From the NCBI GenBank assembly GCA_015056735.1, contig SVFT01000004.1, positions 124,001 to 188,000 on the forward strand: 64,000 nucleotides of DNA. The letters run 5' to 3'. Below, in pieces: positions 16,410 to 26,266 of the stretch (the first letter of the stretch is position 1; each line of letters begins with the position of its first letter). A program made the translations under genes and the position numbers. The stretch is from Lachnospiraceae bacterium. Lineage in GTDB: Bacteria > Bacillota > Clostridia > Lachnospirales > Lachnospiraceae. The notes under the pieces are model-generated. The model was not told the origin of the DNA. It saw only the letters and a list, made by a program, of their open reading frames with translations, and ran no database searches.

Positions 16410-18126
16410 TCTTTCACGATTTAATGACGCCCAGAGAGAGGCGATCTGCCATGACACCGGGCCGGCACTTGTTCTGGCCGGCCCCGGTAGTGGCAAGACT
16501 GCGGTTTTGACGCAGCGTCTTTTGTATTTGGTAAGAGAGCGGGGAATTCCACCGGAGTCAATTCTCGTTGTTACGTTCACAAAAGCCGCAGCGCTTGAAA
16601 TGCAAAATCGTTTTGCGATTCTCGCAAACGAAAGAATGCCGATCACATTCGGCACTTTTCATTCTGTCTTCTATCAGATCTTACGGGAAACGTCTTCCCG
16701 GGATTCATTGGATGTTTTAACAGCTAAGGAAAAAAGAGAGTTTCTTATCGCATGTCTGCAAAAAAGATCGATCTCTGTCAATCTGCAGGATGCGTTCATA
16801 AAAGAGATCGAAGGCATTAAGTGCATGCCGGCACTTCCTTCTGATTATGTGCCTCATATACCCGGTATAACAAAAGAGCAGATGCTTGACGTGACGCATA
16901 TGCTTGAAGAGATGTGCCGTATCCGTGGAAAGATCGATTTTGATGATATGGCTTATCTGTGCGATAAGATGCTCACGGAGAACCATGAGATCCTGTCTTA
17001 TTATCAAAGGCGCTTTCGGTATATTTTGATCGATGAATACCAGGATATCAATGAAATCCAGGCGCATATCATGGACCTTATATCCGGTGAGCAGAAAAAT
17101 CTGTTTATGGTAGGAGACGATGATCAGTCGATCTATCGCTTTCGGGGTGCGGACAGCCGAAATATGCTTCTTTTGCCTGAGCGATTCCCGGGGCTTCATA
17201 CCATAAACCTCGTTGTGAATTACCGATGTCATGACGCGATCATACGTGCCGCGCAGGCAGTGATCAAAGAAAACAAGTGTCGTTTTATCAAGCATCAATT
17301 GTCTCTGCAAAGGGACCATGCTGCTTTTTCTGATATTGTATCGATCAGGATCTGTAAGAGCCGAGCGGAAAAAATCGCAGATATGAGAAAGCTTTTCCAG
17401 TCGATCGCTTCGGATCATGAAATCCGTTCTGCTGCGATCCTTTTCCGAAGGAAAAAAGATGCGGATGATGTGGAAGCGATCTTTCGTAATCTTAATCTGC
17501 AGGTAAAGGGGCTGAAAAAAAGAAGTGAATCGGAAAACGCGTTTCATCTGGATCTGCTGGCGTATCTGAATCTGCTTGACGGAAAAGGGTCGATCGATGA
17601 TCTTGTCCGTGTCATGAACAAACCGGAACGAGGGATCGAACGTGAAGATCTTCCGATTCGACCGGATCTTTCGGATGCAAAAGGAAATTGCCTATCTTTC
17701 GTGCGAAAGCTGCAAATGCGCAGAGGCGGAACGCTTTTTTCTAAGATCATGTACATACGCAAGGTGCTGGGATATGACGCATATCTGGAAAAAGCTGCCC
17801 CCGGATATTCTTTTGAACAGATCTTTCGAGAAGGAATGGGTGAAGCGGAATGTGAGAATGCAATATGTGACGTATCCAAGTTTCAGATCGAGACGTATCA
17901 CGGATCCAAGGGGCTGGAGTATGATGCAGTGATCCTTCCTGATGTGATCGAAGGGATTGTGCCGAATCGTCGCATCAGAACGCAGGAAGAATTTGAAGAA
18001 GAGAGAAGAATGTTTTATGTAGCCATGACACGTGCCAGAAAGAGACTTTATATTTTTACTGTTGATAATAAAAAAACAGATGAGAGACCATCTGTTTTTT
18101 TAAAACCTCTATTCTTCATCGATTAA
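16399..18126 (+). CDS. UvrD/Rep-family ATP-dependent DNA helicase
   Basis: About 575 aa of superfamily 1A 3'-5' helicase. Motifs in order are Walker [12 protein letters not shown] (about residues 28–38), Walker [23 protein letters not shown] (III), [16 protein letters not shown] (V) and [19 protein letters not shown] (VI). It is shorter than PcrA/UvrD (about 700 aa), lacking much of the 2B subdomain and C-terminal tail. The start is a TTG: 16399 is best spaced from AAAAGGG (16381–16387), while TTG 16390 is the alternative. It overlaps the gltX end by 11 bp. The last codons contain a terminator hairpin and overlap the convergent DUF1292 gene. Confidence 0.9.
   Translation: MKIDLSRFNDAQREAICHDTGPALVLAGPGSGKTAVLTQRLLYLVRERGIPPESILVVTFTKAAALEMQNRFAILANERMPITFGTFHSVFYQILRETSSRDSLDVLTAKEKREFLIACLQKRSISVNLQDAFIKEIEGIKCMPALPSDYVPHIPGITKEQMLDVTHMLEEMCRIRGKIDFDDMAYLCDKMLTENHEILSYYQRRFRYILIDEYQDINEIQAHIMDLISGEQKNLFMVGDDDQSIYRFRGADSRNMLLLPERFPGLHTINLVVNYRCHDAIIRAAQAVIKENKCRFIKHQLSLQRDHAAFSDIVSIRICKSRAEKIADMRKLFQSIASDHEIRSAAILFRRKKDADDVEAIFRNLNLQVKGLKKRSESENAFHLDLLAYLNLLDGKGSIDDLVRVMNKPERGIEREDLPIRPDLSDAKGNCLSFVRKLQMRRGGTLFSKIMYIRKVLGYDAYLEKAAPGYSFEQIFREGMGEAECENAICDVSKFQIETYHGSKGLEYDAVILPDVIEGIVPNRRIRTQEEFEEERRMFYVAMTRARKRLYIFTVDNKKTDERPSVFLKPLFFID
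18072..18099 (-). terminator. Terminator hairpin of the DUF1292 gene, embedded in helicase coding sequence
   Basis: AAAAACAGATG (18072–18082) pairs with CATCTGTTTTT (18089–18099) over a 6-base loop, flanked by A on one side and T on the other, so it can act in both directions. It lies 10 bp past the minus-strand DUF1292 stop. On the plus strand it is within the last 20 codons of the helicase, where translating ribosomes should mask it. Confidence 0.8.
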
Positions 18127-18423
18127 CTCGTCGAATTCCGCATTATCAAGGAATTCTTCGAAAGCATCGGCAACTTTTTCGTACTCGTCGTCATCGTCGA
18201 TATAACCGAGTTCGGGTTCAATGTTCGGATCGGATTCATCTTCTTTATACCGATAGAACCATACTTCACCGTCGGTATTCTCACCGTTTTCATTAAGCGG
18301 CAGAAGTACGATATAGTCCTGTTTATCAACTTCCAGGATCGTTACAATGGAACAGGTTACGTTTGTACCGTCATCGAGTTCAAGATCTACGGTCATTTCT
18401 TCATCTGCTTCATAATTCGCCAT
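18109..18423 (-). CDS. DUF1292 family protein (YrzB-like)
   Basis: A 104 aa, strongly acidic protein with start ATG 18423 (MANYEADEEMTVDLELDDG). A longer frame to 18459 exists, but AAGGAGA 11 bp upstream favours this ATG. The core IVTILEVDKQDYIVLLPL and EVWFYRYKED match DUF1292. An Asp/Glu-rich C-terminal tail follows. The family is widespread in Bacillota and of unknown function. The gene is alone on the minus strand with its own promoter and terminator. Its last 18 bp overlap the helicase end tail to tail. Confidence 0.88.
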   Translation of the reverse strand: MANYEADEEMTVDLELDDGTNVTCSIVTILEVDKQDYIVLLPLNENGENTDGEVWFYRYKEDESDPNIEPELGYIDDDDEYEKVADAFEEFLDNAEFDELIDEE

Positions 18424-18457
18424 ATAGATAAGATCTCCTTTCAAAAAGATAACTAAC

Positions 18458-18486
18458 ATACTACTTTATTTCGGTTTTTTTTGCAA
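18458..18486 (-). promoter_or_regulatory. Promoter of the DUF1292 gene
   Basis: On the minus strand TTGCAA (18481–18486), 17 bp, TAGTAT (18458–18463), 35 bp before the ATG. The plus-strand debranching-homologue gene diverges from the same 110 bp gap. A possible TGTTAAAAT extended -10 for that gene lies near 18494–18502. Confidence 0.55.
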
Positions 18487-18534
18487 GTAAATCGTGTTAA
18501 AATGGTTTTTGAGTAAAAAGAAAGAGGAAATCGG

Positions 18535-20349
18535 ATGCAGATCGGTTCGTTTTACAATAAAGGCGTTAGTCGGACCTCAAAAGGTTATCAATTCGTATTT
18601 CGCGTAGAAAACAATCCCGAAAAGCTGGAGATCAGATTGTATCATAAAGAAACGCTGCTTAAAGCGATCATAGTCCCGAACGATTACCGATGCGGGAACC
18701 TTTTCAGCGTGATCCTGGAGCCGGTTTCGAAGACCGCCGATTCTTATGCGTATTTTGCAGATGGGGAGCCGCTCGTAGATCCCTTTGCGACCGGTATCGC
18801 GGAATTAAAGGAATACGGAAAAGGGCATCCGAAAGAAGGCCTTCGATATCTGCTTCCTTCTAAACTTCCTGAGATCCGTCCCGCAAAAGAAGCGGTTGAT
18901 TATGCGGATTCTGTGATCTATGGACTTCATGTGCGCGGATTTACGAAAGGAAAAGCAAGCGGCGTAAAGGCAAAAGGCACTTTCCGCGGTATTACAGAGA
19001 AGCTTGACTATATCAGAACGCTTGGCGTTACTGCAATCGAGTTCATGCCATGCTACGAGTTTGATGAGCTTGATCTGCACACGTCATCGCCTTTTATCCC
19101 CTTAAAGGAGAACAAACTCAATTTCTGGGGCTACAAGCCGGGTTATTACTATGCCCCAAAGGCAACCTACGCTAAAAAGGCGGATGCTCGCATCGAGTTT
19201 GCCGAAACGGTTGATGCCGTTCATAAGGCAGGGCTTGAGATGATCCTGCAGTTCTATTTTGACGGTACCGTATCTGAGACGGGAATTCTTGATATCCTTC
19301 GCTATTACGTCCTGACATATAAGGTCGACGGATTCCATCTGATCGGCAAAGGACTTCCGATTGCATTTCTCGCTAAGGATGATTTCCTTCGCGGGATCAA
19401 GATCATTACGGAGTATACAGGAGAAGGACCGTTCCCGTTAAGTGCAGACGGCCGCAGATCCGTAGCGGAATTCTCGCGTCCTTTTATGATCGATATGAGA
19501 AAATATTTAAAGGGCGACGAAAACATGCTTGGTGCGCTTTTGTACCATATCAGAGATCATCATGATGATCGTGGCGTTGTTCATCGAATTGCCGGATATG
19601 ACGGATTTACGCTTCATGATCTTGTATCGTATGATCGGAAGCACAATGAAGCGAACGGCGAAGACAATCATGACGGAGAACTGTCTAATTTCAGCTGGAA
19701 TTGCGGCGCGGAAGGTGATACAAGAAAACGCAGCATCCACGCACTTCGTTTGCAGCAGATGAAGAATGCGCTGTCACTGGTTCTCTTTTCGCAAGGGGCC
19801 GTATACATCCATAGCGGGGATGAGTTTGGGCAGACGCAGCGTGGTAATAACAATCCGTATTGCCAGGACAATGATGTGACCTGGCTCAATTGGCGTACCG
19901 GGAAGACGATGGAGACGTTTTCTGCTTTCGTAAAAGAACTGATCGCATTTCGCAAGAAACACCCGGTTCTTCATCAAAAGCAGCTGCTTTGTAATGCAGA
20001 TCACAGAGGCTATGGCTTGCCTGACCTTTCATACCACGGGGAAGAAGCTTGGCGACCTGATCTTGATCCCTATAGCAGATGTATCGGCGTATTGTTCTGC
20101 GGTGCCTATGCGGCCGTTGATGAGACGCATAAAGACCATGATCTGTATATTGCTTTCAATATGCATTGGGAGCCGCATACTTTTTCGCTTCCGGCGCCCC
20201 GAGAGGGCTTTTCCTGGAAGCCTGTCATGGATACATCCAGAGAGCAGAGCCTTTTATCGGATGATATGAGCTGCGAAGTACAGACGCAAAATGACACGTA
20301 TACAGTCTTGCAGAGAAGTATCATGGTATTTGAGGCAACTGAGGTTTGA
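18535..20349 (+). CDS. GH13 glycogen-debranching-enzyme homologue, probably catalytically inactive
   Basis: A 604 aa protein with GlgX/isoamylase architecture: N-terminal CBM48-like domain ending in PLVDPFATG, a TIM barrel containing NFWGYKPGYYYAPKATYA and RKHNEANGEDNHDGE, and a C-terminal beta domain. The barrel fold markers are strong, but the active site is not. Region I (normally DVVxNH) reads ILQFYFDG. Region II (normally GFRxD) reads GFHLI, with Ile270 at the nucleophile Asp position. Region IV His is Tyr (GYDGFTL instead of HDGFTL). A Glu in IITEY could be a remnant of region III. It may bind rather than cleave glycogen. Confidence 0.85.
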   Translation: MQIGSFYNKGVSRTSKGYQFVFRVENNPEKLEIRLYHKETLLKAIIVPNDYRCGNLFSVILEPVSKTADSYAYFADGEPLVDPFATGIAELKEYGKGHPKEGLRYLLPSKLPEIRPAKEAVDYADSVIYGLHVRGFTKGKASGVKAKGTFRGITEKLDYIRTLGVTAIEFMPCYEFDELDLHTSSPFIPLKENKLNFWGYKPGYYYAPKATYAKKADARIEFAETVDAVHKAGLEMILQFYFDGTVSETGILDILRYYVLTYKVDGFHLIGKGLPIAFLAKDDFLRGIKIITEYTGEGPFPLSADGRRSVAEFSRPFMIDMRKYLKGDENMLGALLYHIRDHHDDRGVVHRIAGYDGFTLHDLVSYDRKHNEANGEDNHDGELSNFSWNCGAEGDTRKRSIHALRLQQMKNALSLVLFSQGAVYIHSGDEFGQTQRGNNNPYCQDNDVTWLNWRTGKTMETFSAFVKELIAFRKKHPVLHQKQLLCNADHRGYGLPDLSYHGEEAWRPDLDPYSRCIGVLFCGAYAAVDETHKDHDLYIAFNMHWEPHTFSLPAPREGFSWKPVMDTSREQSLLSDDMSCEVQTQNDTYTVLQRSIMVFEATEV

Positions 20350-20351
20350 CT

Positions 20352-20897
20352 ATGCACATATGGAAACATTTTTTGACGATCACGCATCATAAGTTCGTGG
20401 TCATGCAGGGATGCTTTAAAATGGGGCTGTACCGGCAGGGACTGATGCATGATATGTCTAAGTATTCTCCCACAGAGTTTTTTGTCGGCGCGAAGTATTT
20501 TCAAGGGGATCGCAGCCCAAACAATGCTGAGCGTGAAGATAAAGGTTATTCGGAAGCCTGGCTTCATCATAAAGGCCGTAATAAGCATCATTTCGAATAC
20601 TGGATCGATTACAGTTTCAAAGCACAGAATTCGATGGGACTTTTACCTGCCCCCATGCCCGACCGGTATATTGCCGAAATGTTTGCCGATCGCGTGGCGG
20701 CTTGTAAGATCTATAATAAGCAATACTATACGCAACGCGATGCTTTGATCTATTATAAGCGAGGCGTTGGCAAGATGCAGCATTTCCTGCATCCTTATAC
20801 AAAAGAAAAGCTGGAACTGTTTCTGAATATGCTTGCCGAAAAGGGCGAAGAGGAGACGTTCCGTTATATTAAAAATGAATTCTTGAGGAGGAAGTAG
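20352..20897 (+). CDS. DUF5662 family protein
   Basis: A 181 aa protein from ATG 20352, 2 bp after the preceding stop; a TTG two codons earlier is unlikely. The sequence HIWKHFLTITHHKFVVMQGC, HDMSKYSPTEF and the following HH/HF residues form a His/Asp-rich helical core reminiscent of an HD-type metal site, which is characteristic of DUF5662. Activity is not known to me. It lies between the debranching homologue and trpS. Confidence 0.82.
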   Translation: MHIWKHFLTITHHKFVVMQGCFKMGLYRQGLMHDMSKYSPTEFFVGAKYFQGDRSPNNAEREDKGYSEAWLHHKGRNKHHFEYWIDYSFKAQNSMGLLPAPMPDRYIAEMFADRVAACKIYNKQYYTQRDALIYYKRGVGKMQHFLHPYTKEKLELFLNMLAEKGEEETFRYIKNEFLRRK

Positions 20898-20901
20898 TTA
20901 T

Positions 20902-21906
20902 ATGATAGGGGATAAAAAAGTCATTTTAAGCGGGATGCAGTCAACCGGCTCGTTGACTTTGGGAAATTATCTCGGAGCATTGAAGAACTGGGTATCGCTT
21001 TGCGAAGAATATGAGTGTTTTTATATGGTTGCGGATCTGCATTCGATCACGCTTCGGCAGGATCCCGTTCAGTTTCGTAAGAGTGCAAGAAATCTTTTGA
21101 CTTTATATATCGCAGCCGGACTTGATCCGAAAAAGAACTGTATCTATTTTCAGTCACATGTTCCGCAGCATGCACAGCTTGCCTGGGTATTGAATTGCTT
21201 TACTTATATGGGCGAGCTGAACCGTATGACGCAGTTTAAGGATAAGTCTTCAAAGCATTCGGATAATATCAATGCCGGACTTTATACGTATCCTGTTCTG
21301 ATGGCGGCGGATATCCTGCTGTTCCAGTCTGACCTTGTTCCGGTGGGAAAGGATCAGCTTCAGCATCTTGAGATCACCAGAGACATCGCACAGCGTTTTA
21401 ATTCGATCTACGGCGATGTGTTTACCATCCCTGAGCCATATATCGGAAAAGCCGGCGCCAAGATCATGAGCCTGCAGGATCCGGGGAAGAAGATGTCCAA
21501 ATCGGACGAAAACCCGAATGCAAGCATCTATCTGACGGATGATAAAGATACCGTCATCCGCAAATTCAAAAGAGCCGTAACGGACTCCGAGGCAAACATC
21601 GCTTATAATGACGAGCAGCCCGGCATTCACAACCTGATCGATATTTACGGCGCATGTACAGGTAAGACGCCCGATGAGGTCGTCAGCGCGTTTAAAGGAA
21701 GCGGTTACGGCGATTTCAAGATGGCGGTAGGAGAGGCTGTGGCAGATACGTTGGGACCGATCCAGACGCGATTTGCAGAGCTCTCGCAGGATAAAGCATA
21801 CATTGATTCCATTATCAAAGAAAATTCAGAGAAGGCATCCTATTATGCCGATAAAACATTACGTAAAGTCATGAAAAAAGTCGGCTTTACAGAAAAGATC
21901 CGTTAA
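20902..21906 (+). CDS. trpS: Tryptophan–tRNA ligase
   Basis: A 334 aa class I synthetase of the normal bacterial length. Motifs: GMQSTGSLTLGNYLGAL (HIGH equivalent, TLGN, residues about 8–24), the tryptophan-pocket region DILLFQSDLVPVGKDQ, and KMSKSDENP (about 197–205). A GAGGAGG ribosome site ends 9 bp before the ATG. A bidirectional terminator follows the stop by 6 bp. There is no T-box, as the gene is downstream of two others in a co-directional run. Confidence 0.97.
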   Translation: MIGDKKVILSGMQSTGSLTLGNYLGALKNWVSLCEEYECFYMVADLHSITLRQDPVQFRKSARNLLTLYIAAGLDPKKNCIYFQSHVPQHAQLAWVLNCFTYMGELNRMTQFKDKSSKHSDNINAGLYTYPVLMAADILLFQSDLVPVGKDQLQHLEITRDIAQRFNSIYGDVFTIPEPYIGKAGAKIMSLQDPGKKMSKSDENPNASIYLTDDKDTVIRKFKRAVTDSEANIAYNDEQPGIHNLIDIYGACTGKTPDEVVSAFKGSGYGDFKMAVGEAVADTLGPIQTRFAELSQDKAYIDSIIKENSEKASYYADKTLRKVMKKVGFTEKIR

Positions 21907-21912
21907 TATGAA

Positions 21913-21939
21913 AAAAGAGGACTTTTTCAGTCCTCTTTT
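21913..21939. terminator. Bidirectional terminator between trpS and potD
   Basis: AAAAGAGGACT (21913–21923) and AGTCCTCTTTT (21929–21939) form an 11 bp perfect stem with a 5-base loop. The A and T flanks serve the converging trpS and polyamine operons. Confidence 0.92.
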
Positions 21940-21943
21940 TGTA

Positions 21944-22996
21944 TTATTCCGATTTCACTTCTTTCCAAAGATCGTTATAGAGAGCGTCTGCTTCTTCACC
22001 GAGATAGCTGTATGTCTCGAGATTCTTGTATTGTGACAGATCCGGAAATGCGATCGGCGAATCTTTGATGTCACCGTCCTCGATCATCTGCTGCGCAGCA
22101 ACGTTCGGCGTTGAATAAGTGATGAATTCAAAGTTCTTTAATGCAACATCTGCGCGGCACATGTAGTCAATAAATTTCATGGCATTTTCTTTGTTGGGCG
22201 CGTTTTTGGGAATGACCCAGCCATCGATCCAGACATTGGTTCCTTCTTTCGGAATGACATATTCAAGATCGGGATTCTCACGCTGCGTGAAGATCGCTTC
22301 TCCGGAATAGATCACACCAAGCGCAGCTTCGCCGCCGATCATCTTATCGCGCACCTGATCCACAACATAAGCCTGAACGAGCGGTTTTTGCTTGATCAGC
22401 ATATTCTTTGCTTTTTCAAGTTCGAACGCATCTGTTGTGTTCATGGAACATCCGTTTAATTTTTCGGCAACCATGAAAGCATCTCGAACGGAATCCTGCA
22501 TTAAGATGCTGTCTTTGTATTTTTCGTTCCAAAGGATCGACCAGGAATCCACAGGATCGGAGACCATTGTTTTGTTGTAAAGAATGCCGACAGTGCCCCA
22601 GCAATACGGCACGCTGTACTTATTGCCGGGATCGAAACTTTCTGCTTCTTTGAGATACTGTTTCCCGATGTTTTCGTAGTTTTCCAGCTTTGTGGTATCG
22701 ATCTCTTCCAAAAGGTCATTGTCGATCATTTTCTTGATCATGTAGTCGGACGGACATACAACATCATATTGGGATGCGCCGGCTTCGATCTTGGGATACA
22801 TGATCTCGTTTGTCTCAAATTCATCATAAATGACCTGAATGCCGGTTTCTTCTTCGAAAGCAGTCAGCGTCTCGGGGTCAATGTATTCGCCCCAGTTGTA
22901 AACGACAACTTTACCGCTGTTCTCCGAACCGCCGCAGGCTGTCATGGCAAGCGCAGCGGATGCTGCCAGCAGTGTGATCAAAATCTTTTTTTTCAT
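21944..22996 (-). CDS. potD: Spermidine/putrescine ABC transporter substrate-binding lipoprotein
   Basis: A 350 aa lipoprotein. The signal peptide ends in the lipobox AMTACGG (Cys at about 21). The mature protein matches PotD: VVYNWGEYIDPETLTAFEEETG, DVVCPSDYMIKKMI and PYCWGTVGILYNK, plus the C-terminal IDYMCRADVALKNFEFITYSTP region. It captures extracellular polyamine for the PotABC permease encoded just upstream. AAAGGAG precedes the ATG. It is the last gene of the operon and ends at the bidirectional terminator. Confidence 0.95.
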   Translation of the reverse strand: MKKKILITLLAASAALAMTACGGSENSGKVVVYNWGEYIDPETLTAFEEETGIQVIYDEFETNEIMYPKIEAGASQYDVVCPSDYMIKKMIDNDLLEEIDTTKLENYENIGKQYLKEAESFDPGNKYSVPYCWGTVGILYNKTMVSDPVDSWSILWNEKYKDSILMQDSVRDAFMVAEKLNGCSMNTTDAFELEKAKNMLIKQKPLVQAYVVDQVRDKMIGGEAALGVIYSGEAIFTQRENPDLEYVIPKEGTNVWIDGWVIPKNAPNKENAMKFIDYMCRADVALKNFEFITYSTPNVAAQQMIEDGDIKDSPIAFPDLSQYKNLETYSYLGEEADALYNDLWKEVKSE

Positions 22997-23010
22997 AATA
23001 TGATACTCCT

Positions 23011-23802
23011 TTATGTTGTTTTAACTGCTGCCGCAGTCTTTTTTTCATGAGGGTTCCTGTTTATAAGGAACAGCAGGATAAGCACGGTCCCGAAAATGAT
23101 CGTTGAAAGTGCGTACATTTCAGGTTTGATCCCTTTCTTTACTTCCGTATAGATCTTGGTTGAGAGTGTATCAAACCCTGGGCCTTTCGTAAAATGGGTG
23201 ATGATAAAATCATCGACAGACATTGTAAAGGACATCAAAAATCCTGCGAGGATCCCCGGCATCAGATCCGGAAATACGACGCGGAAAAATGCTTTGGAAG
23301 GAGAGGCGCCAAGGTCAAGCGCTGCTTCGTAAACACTTGGATTCAACTGCTTCATACGCGGCATGATACTCATGATCACGTATGGGATATTGAACGTGAT
23401 ATGAGAGAGCAGGACCGTAAAGAAACCAAATCGAAGATGTAGCGTCAGATACAGTAACATAAGCGATATGCCGGTTACGATCTCGGCGTTGAGCATCGGA
23501 ATATTCGTGATGCCGATCATGATCGTACGATTTCTTTTTTTCATATATTGAAAAGAGATACATGCCACAAGACCGATCACGGTTGCGACCAGTGCGGACA
23601 GAAAAGCGATCGTCAGCGTATTGGAGAGCGCTTTCAGGATCGCGGCGTTGTGCAGCAGAGAACTGTACCATCTTGTCGTAAAACCGCCCCATTTTGCACG
23701 CGTTTTGCTACTGTTGAAAGAAAGGACCATAAGCGTTGCGATCGGCGCGTACAAAAAGATAAAGATCAAAAAAATATAGATCTGCTTTAGTCTTTTTTTC
23801 AT
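23011..23802 (-). CDS. potC: Spermidine/putrescine ABC transporter permease PotC
   Basis: A 263 aa membrane protein with six predicted transmembrane helices and the cytoplasmic EAA loop YEAALDLGASPSKAFFRVVFPDLMPG, which docks on the PotA ATPase. SFTMSVDDFIITHFTKGPGFDTL is typical of PotC. The start ATG overlaps the potB stop by 4 bp (ATGA), so translation is coupled. The order A-B-C-D matches the classical pot operon. Confidence 0.94.
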   Translation of the reverse strand: MKKRLKQIYIFLIFIFLYAPIATLMVLSFNSSKTRAKWGGFTTRWYSSLLHNAAILKALSNTLTIAFLSALVATVIGLVACISFQYMKKRNRTIMIGITNIPMLNAEIVTGISLMLLYLTLHLRFGFFTVLLSHITFNIPYVIMSIMPRMKQLNPSVYEAALDLGASPSKAFFRVVFPDLMPGILAGFLMSFTMSVDDFIITHFTKGPGFDTLSTKIYTEVKKGIKPEMYALSTIIFGTVLILLFLINRNPHEKKTAAAVKTT

Positions 23803-24611
23803 ATGCCAAATCCCTCACCTTCCTGATCGGTCAGTTCGGAAATGACCATATTGGCGATGATGAAGATCATCAAAACGATGGAAAGCCCGCTACCAAAATG
23901 CCAGTTGCCTGTCTGCGTGAATTCCTGTTCGATCACATTACCGATCAAAAGGATCTTGCTTCCGCCAAGGAGAGCACTGATGACGAAAGTTGTCAGCGCG
24001 GGTACAAATACCATTGTAATCCCGCTGATAATCCCGGGAATCGAGAGCGGGAGCTTTACCTTTAAGAAGGTCTGAAAGCTGTTTGCTCCAAGATCACGGG
24101 CCGCATTGATCACATTTTCGTCGATCTTGGTCAGTACGGTATAGATCGGCAGGACCATGAACGGCAAAAAGTTGTATACCATACCTAAAATGATCGCCGC
24201 AGGTGTATTGATGATCTCAAGCGCCGGCAGGTGCAGAAAACGAAGGATGCCGTTAATGACACCGCTTTTTTCGAGCAGCGTCTGCCATGCCATGGTTCGA
24301 AGAAGGAAGTTCATCCACATGGGAAGGATGAAGACCAATACAACGAAACTATGCTGATTGACATGCAGATTTGTAAGGACCATTGCGAGCGGATATGCAA
24401 GAACAAAGCAGATGATCGTGCTGATCACCGACAGTTCCACAGAGAGGAAGAATGCTTTTGCATGTTCCGGGTCCGTTATGGTCATGATATTCTGTAACGT
24501 GATCGCTCCCGTTTTGTCAGTAAGGCCGTAGTAGAAAACCATACACAGCGGGATGATGATAAAAGCGGCCGACCAGAAGATATACGGCGCCTGTAACAAA
24601 CGTTTATTCAT
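23799..24611 (-). CDS. potB: Spermidine/putrescine ABC transporter permease PotB
   Basis: A 270 aa permease with about six membrane helices and an EAA loop, [39 protein letters not shown] is a PotB hallmark. I place the start at ATG 24611 because GAGGAGG lies 12 bp upstream; a TTG at 24620 would be only 3 bp from it. The start overlaps the end of potA by 8 bp. It works as a heterodimer with PotC in the membrane. Confidence 0.93.
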   Translation of the reverse strand: MNKRLLQAPYIFWSAAFIIIPLCMVFYYGLTDKTGAITLQNIMTITDPEHAKAFFLSVELSVISTIICFVLAYPLAMVLTNLHVNQHSFVVLVFILPMWMNFLLRTMAWQTLLEKSGVINGILRFLHLPALEIINTPAAIILGMVYNFLPFMVLPIYTVLTKIDENVINAARDLGANSFQTFLKVKLPLSIPGIISGITMVFVPALTTFVISALLGGSKILLIGNVIEQEFTQTGNWHFGSGLSIVLMIFIIANMVISELTDQEGEGFGI

Positions 24612-25677
24612 CGATCGCAACAGCCTCCTCGTCTTCCGATGCGGGTTTATGCATGATCTGGATATTGAACGGATCCACGCTGATCCCGACTTTTGTGCCT
24701 ACAGGGAACATCCTGGTGGAGTGTACTAGCCATTCAAATCCATTCGCGGTTACTTCCATTTCATAATGAACACCCTTGAAGATCAGGTGCGTTACTTCGC
24801 CTTGGATCGTTCCTTCATCCGGAGATGTGAGATTGACATCTTCCGGTCTTATGACAACATCGACCGGCTTCATATTGCCGAAACCGGTATCGACACAGGC
24901 AAATCTTGCGCCCAGGATCTCAACGAGTTCGTCTTTGATCATTATAGAGTCGATGATGTTGCTGTCACCGATGAAGTCGGCAACAAATGCATTTTCGGGC
25001 TCGTTGTAGATCATTTCGGGAGTGCCGATCTGCTGGATATAGCCCTGATTCATGACCACGATCGTATCGGACATCGTAAGCGCTTCTTCCTGATCGTGCG
25101 TTACATAGACAAAAGTGATCCCGAGTTCGTTTTTTAATCTGATCAGCTCGTATTGCATATCCTGACGGAGCTTTAAGTCGAGCGCACCGAGAGGCTCATC
25201 GAGAAGCAGGACTTTCGGTTCGTTTACGATCGCTCTGGCGATCGCGATACGCTGCTGCTGACCGCCGCTGAGTGAATCGGGTTTTCTTTTTTCATAGCCG
25301 TCGAGATTAACGAGTTTTAAAGCATACTTGATCTTATCATCAATGTATGCCTTACTCTTTCCTTTGATCTTCAGGCCGAATGCGATATTTTCGGCGATCG
25401 ACATATGCGGAAAGAGCGCATATTTCTGAAATACAGTGTTGACCTGACGCTTGTTAGGGGCCAGATCTGTGATATCCGTTCCTTCAAAGATGATCTGTCC
25501 GCTGTCAGGCTTTTCGAATCCGCCGATCATCCGAAGCGTGGTCGTCTTGCCGCAGCCGCTCGGGCCGAGGAGCGTCAGAAACTCATTTTCTCTGATATAG
25601 AGGTTCATATCATCGATGACAAGTGTACCGTCAAAAGATTTTGTGATATTTCTAAGATCGATCAGTTTATTGCTCAA
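24604..25677 (-). CDS. potA: Spermidine/putrescine ABC transporter ATP-binding protein PotA
   Basis: A 357 aa ATPase. Walker [10 protein letters not shown] (residues 38–46), signature [15 protein letters not shown], Walker [14 protein letters not shown] and the switch His in [14 protein letters not shown] are all intact. The C-terminal TOBE domain includes [10 protein letters not shown]. The start is TTG 25677 with GGGAG 9 bp upstream. It follows the XRE–cupin regulator gene by 24 bp in the same transcript and powers PotBCD import. Confidence 0.96.
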   Translation of the reverse strand: MSNKLIDLRNITKSFDGTLVIDDMNLYIRENEFLTLLGPSGCGKTTTLRMIGGFEKPDSGQIIFEGTDITDLAPNKRQVNTVFQKYALFPHMSIAENIAFGLKIKGKSKAYIDDKIKYALKLVNLDGYEKRKPDSLSGGQQQRIAIARAIVNEPKVLLLDEPLGALDLKLRQDMQYELIRLKNELGITFVYVTHDQEEALTMSDTIVVMNQGYIQQIGTPEMIYNEPENAFVADFIGDSNIIDSIMIKDELVEILGARFACVDTGFGNMKPVDVVIRPEDVNLTSPDEGTIQGEVTHLIFKGVHYEMEVTANGFEWLVHSTRMFPVGTKVGISVDPFNIQIMHKPASEDEEAVAIDE

Positions 25678-25701
25678 TTCGGTATCTCCCTTGGTGATTG
25701 G

Positions 25702-26241
25702 TTAAAAACTTGGGGGTGAACTGATCCAGAGGACGGTAGCACCCTTTTTCCCTTTACAGCTGATATAATGCGTGGACTTCGGCGTGAAATAAAACGATTC
25801 GCCTTTTTTTACGGTATGTGCTTTCTTTCCCAAATGAAGGGTAATGCTTCCTGACAGAACAAAGCCGAACTCTTCACCCTCATGCGGGTTATCGGGATAG
25901 GTGCTCCCGCCGGGTTCAAGCGTAAGCCGGATCGGTTCCATCAGATTTTTCTGCGCATTCGGTATGATCCATTCGATCCTGTTTTGGAGGTCGGTATCTT
26001 TTTTTTCAAAATAATCTTCCGGATGGAAGACGATCTGTTCGTCGCTTTCATCGTTAAAGAACTCTTTGAGGTCTGTTCCGAGACATTGCAGGATATCGAT
26101 CAGTGTCGCAATGGAGGGCGATGTCAGATCGCGCTCAAGCTGCGAAATAAAACCTTTGGATAATTCTGCCCGGTCAGCCAGTTCTTCCTGCGTCAGACCT
26201 TTTTGATTACGCAATTCTCTGATCTTATTTCCGATTTCCAT
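25702..26241 (-). CDS. XRE-family transcriptional regulator with C-terminal cupin domain
   Basis: A 179 aa regulator (PuuR-like layout). The N-terminal helix-turn-helix is KIRELRNQKGLTQEELADRA with recognition helix SKGFISQLERD (residues about 5–45). The C-terminal cupin_2 barrel (about 110–179) contains PGGSTYPDNPHEGEEFGFVLSG, a likely effector pocket. ATG 26241 sits 6 bp from GGAG; ATG 26244 is 3 bp away and less likely. It leads the pot operon and probably controls it and itself through the inverted repeats at 26267–26293. Polyamine sensing is inferred from context. Confidence 0.9.
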   Translation of the reverse strand: MEIGNKIRELRNQKGLTQEELADRAELSKGFISQLERDLTSPSIATLIDILQCLGTDLKEFFNDESDEQIVFHPEDYFEKKDTDLQNRIEWIIPNAQKNLMEPIRLTLEPGGSTYPDNPHEGEEFGFVLSGSITLHLGKKAHTVKKGESFYFTPKSTHYISCKGKKGATVLWISSPPSF

Positions 26242-26266
26242 CATTCACTCCGAAGCATCATAAAAC

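Noticed and set aside
20898-20901. T-box regulation of trpS (and of gltX)
   Set aside because: Both genes are internal to co-directional runs with 4–15 bp upstream gaps, leaving no room for a riboswitch.
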